Positions 63,866-64,000 of a DNA stretch of 64,000 nucleotides are shown here, piece by piece. Made by a program: the position numbers and the translations under genes. The stretch is from contig CAZGJZ010000002.1 of the NCBI GenBank assembly GCA_964525935.1, positions 310,001 through 374,000 of the forward strand, given 5' to 3'. This DNA comes from UBA2377 sp964525935 (GTDB lineage: Bacteria > Verrucomicrobiota > Verrucomicrobiia > Opitutales > Opitutaceae). The notes beneath the pieces were generated by a model that was not told the origin of the DNA, searched no databases, and saw only the letters and a list, made by a program, of their open reading frames with translations. The number at the start of each line of letters is the position of its first letter. Position 1 is the stretch's first letter.

Positions 63866-64000
63866 GCCGAATCGGCGCAGCAGGACGGGAATGCTGGCAG
63901 GCGACTTCGTGAGGCCGCCTTTGCTTGGCGGGAGGGACGGTGTCGCCGAGTTCCGGGGTTGCAATGCAGGGTAAATCGGCGACGCTCACCCTTTCTCCCT
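63866..64000. other. intergenic end of the window
   Basis: No coding start is seen. A hairpin of 8 bp (63942-63949, GTCGCCGA, with 63976-63983, TCGGCGAC) encloses 26 bases, without a T-tract. The window ends before any following gene. Confidence 0.4.

Overview
The window looks like a chromosomal segment of a high-GC Verrucomicrobiota member, most likely of the Opitutaceae. This taxon is inferred, not proven. The pointers are a large TonB-dependent receptor with an N-terminal carboxypeptidase-regulatory-like domain, two PEP-CTERM proteins (one with autotransporter-like strand repeats), several xylose-isomerase-like TIM-barrel 'sugar phosphate isomerase/epimerase' genes, a b558-type succinate dehydrogenase, and start codons that mostly follow C/A-rich bases instead of a Shine-Dalgarno sequence. 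I see no phage, insertion sequence, CRISPR array or integron. Almost all of it is tightly packed housekeeping and accessory chromosome.

Layout. 1-1351: end of purE, then purK. 1.5-4.6 kb: TonB-dependent receptor behind a candidate sigma-54 promoter. 4.7-10 kb: a GH20-like hydrolase, a MOSC protein, and the minus-strand group DUF423-cca-tal. 10-11.8 kb: a TorF-like porin, rplM-rpsI. 11.9-18.9 kb: arginine biosynthesis (argC, argJ on the opposite strand, argB, argD, argF, argG), which covers every step from glutamate to argininosuccinate except argH. 19-23.9 kb: a TIM-barrel epimerase, then an Mla/MCE lipid-transport operon (mlaD, mlaF, mlaE) led by a secreted protein built of aromatic-Pro-Leu repeats. 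24-27.1 kb: metallo-beta-lactamase-fold hydrolase, rsmD, rsmE, a membrane protein, tRNA-Gly. 27.3-29.8 kb: a PilC/GspF protein followed by a degenerate NtrC-like regulator. 29.9-33.1 kb: carB. 33.4-38.9 kb: PEP-CTERM proteins, a YfgM-like TPR protein, a TMTC-like membrane TPR protein, then tRNA-Pro. 39.3-45.8 kb: LysM protein, Nudix hydrolase, CapK/PaaK-like adenylating enzyme, sdhCAB, a 56-residue membrane peptide. 45.8-53.8 kb: LEA14-like lipoprotein, AbgT-type transporter, gpsA, an MHS-family MFS transporter, a sodium:solute symporter, an LMW-PTP-like protein. 53.8-56.9 kb: lipoprotein, epimerase, stand-alone CTP-synthase-like amidotransferase overlapping an EamA exporter. 56.9-62.6 kb: a phosphorelay island (Cys-rich protein, NarL-type regulator, two HPt proteins, hybrid multi-PAS kinase). 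62.6-64 kb: another epimerase and a DUF3568-like lipoprotein.

The most unusual items are the WPL-repeat protein leading the Mla operon, the NtrC-like protein that has lost its Walker B acidic pair, its GAFTGA loop and the end of its helix-turn-helix, and the phosphorelay island with two separate HPt proteins. Names rest on recognised motifs; no database search was possible.
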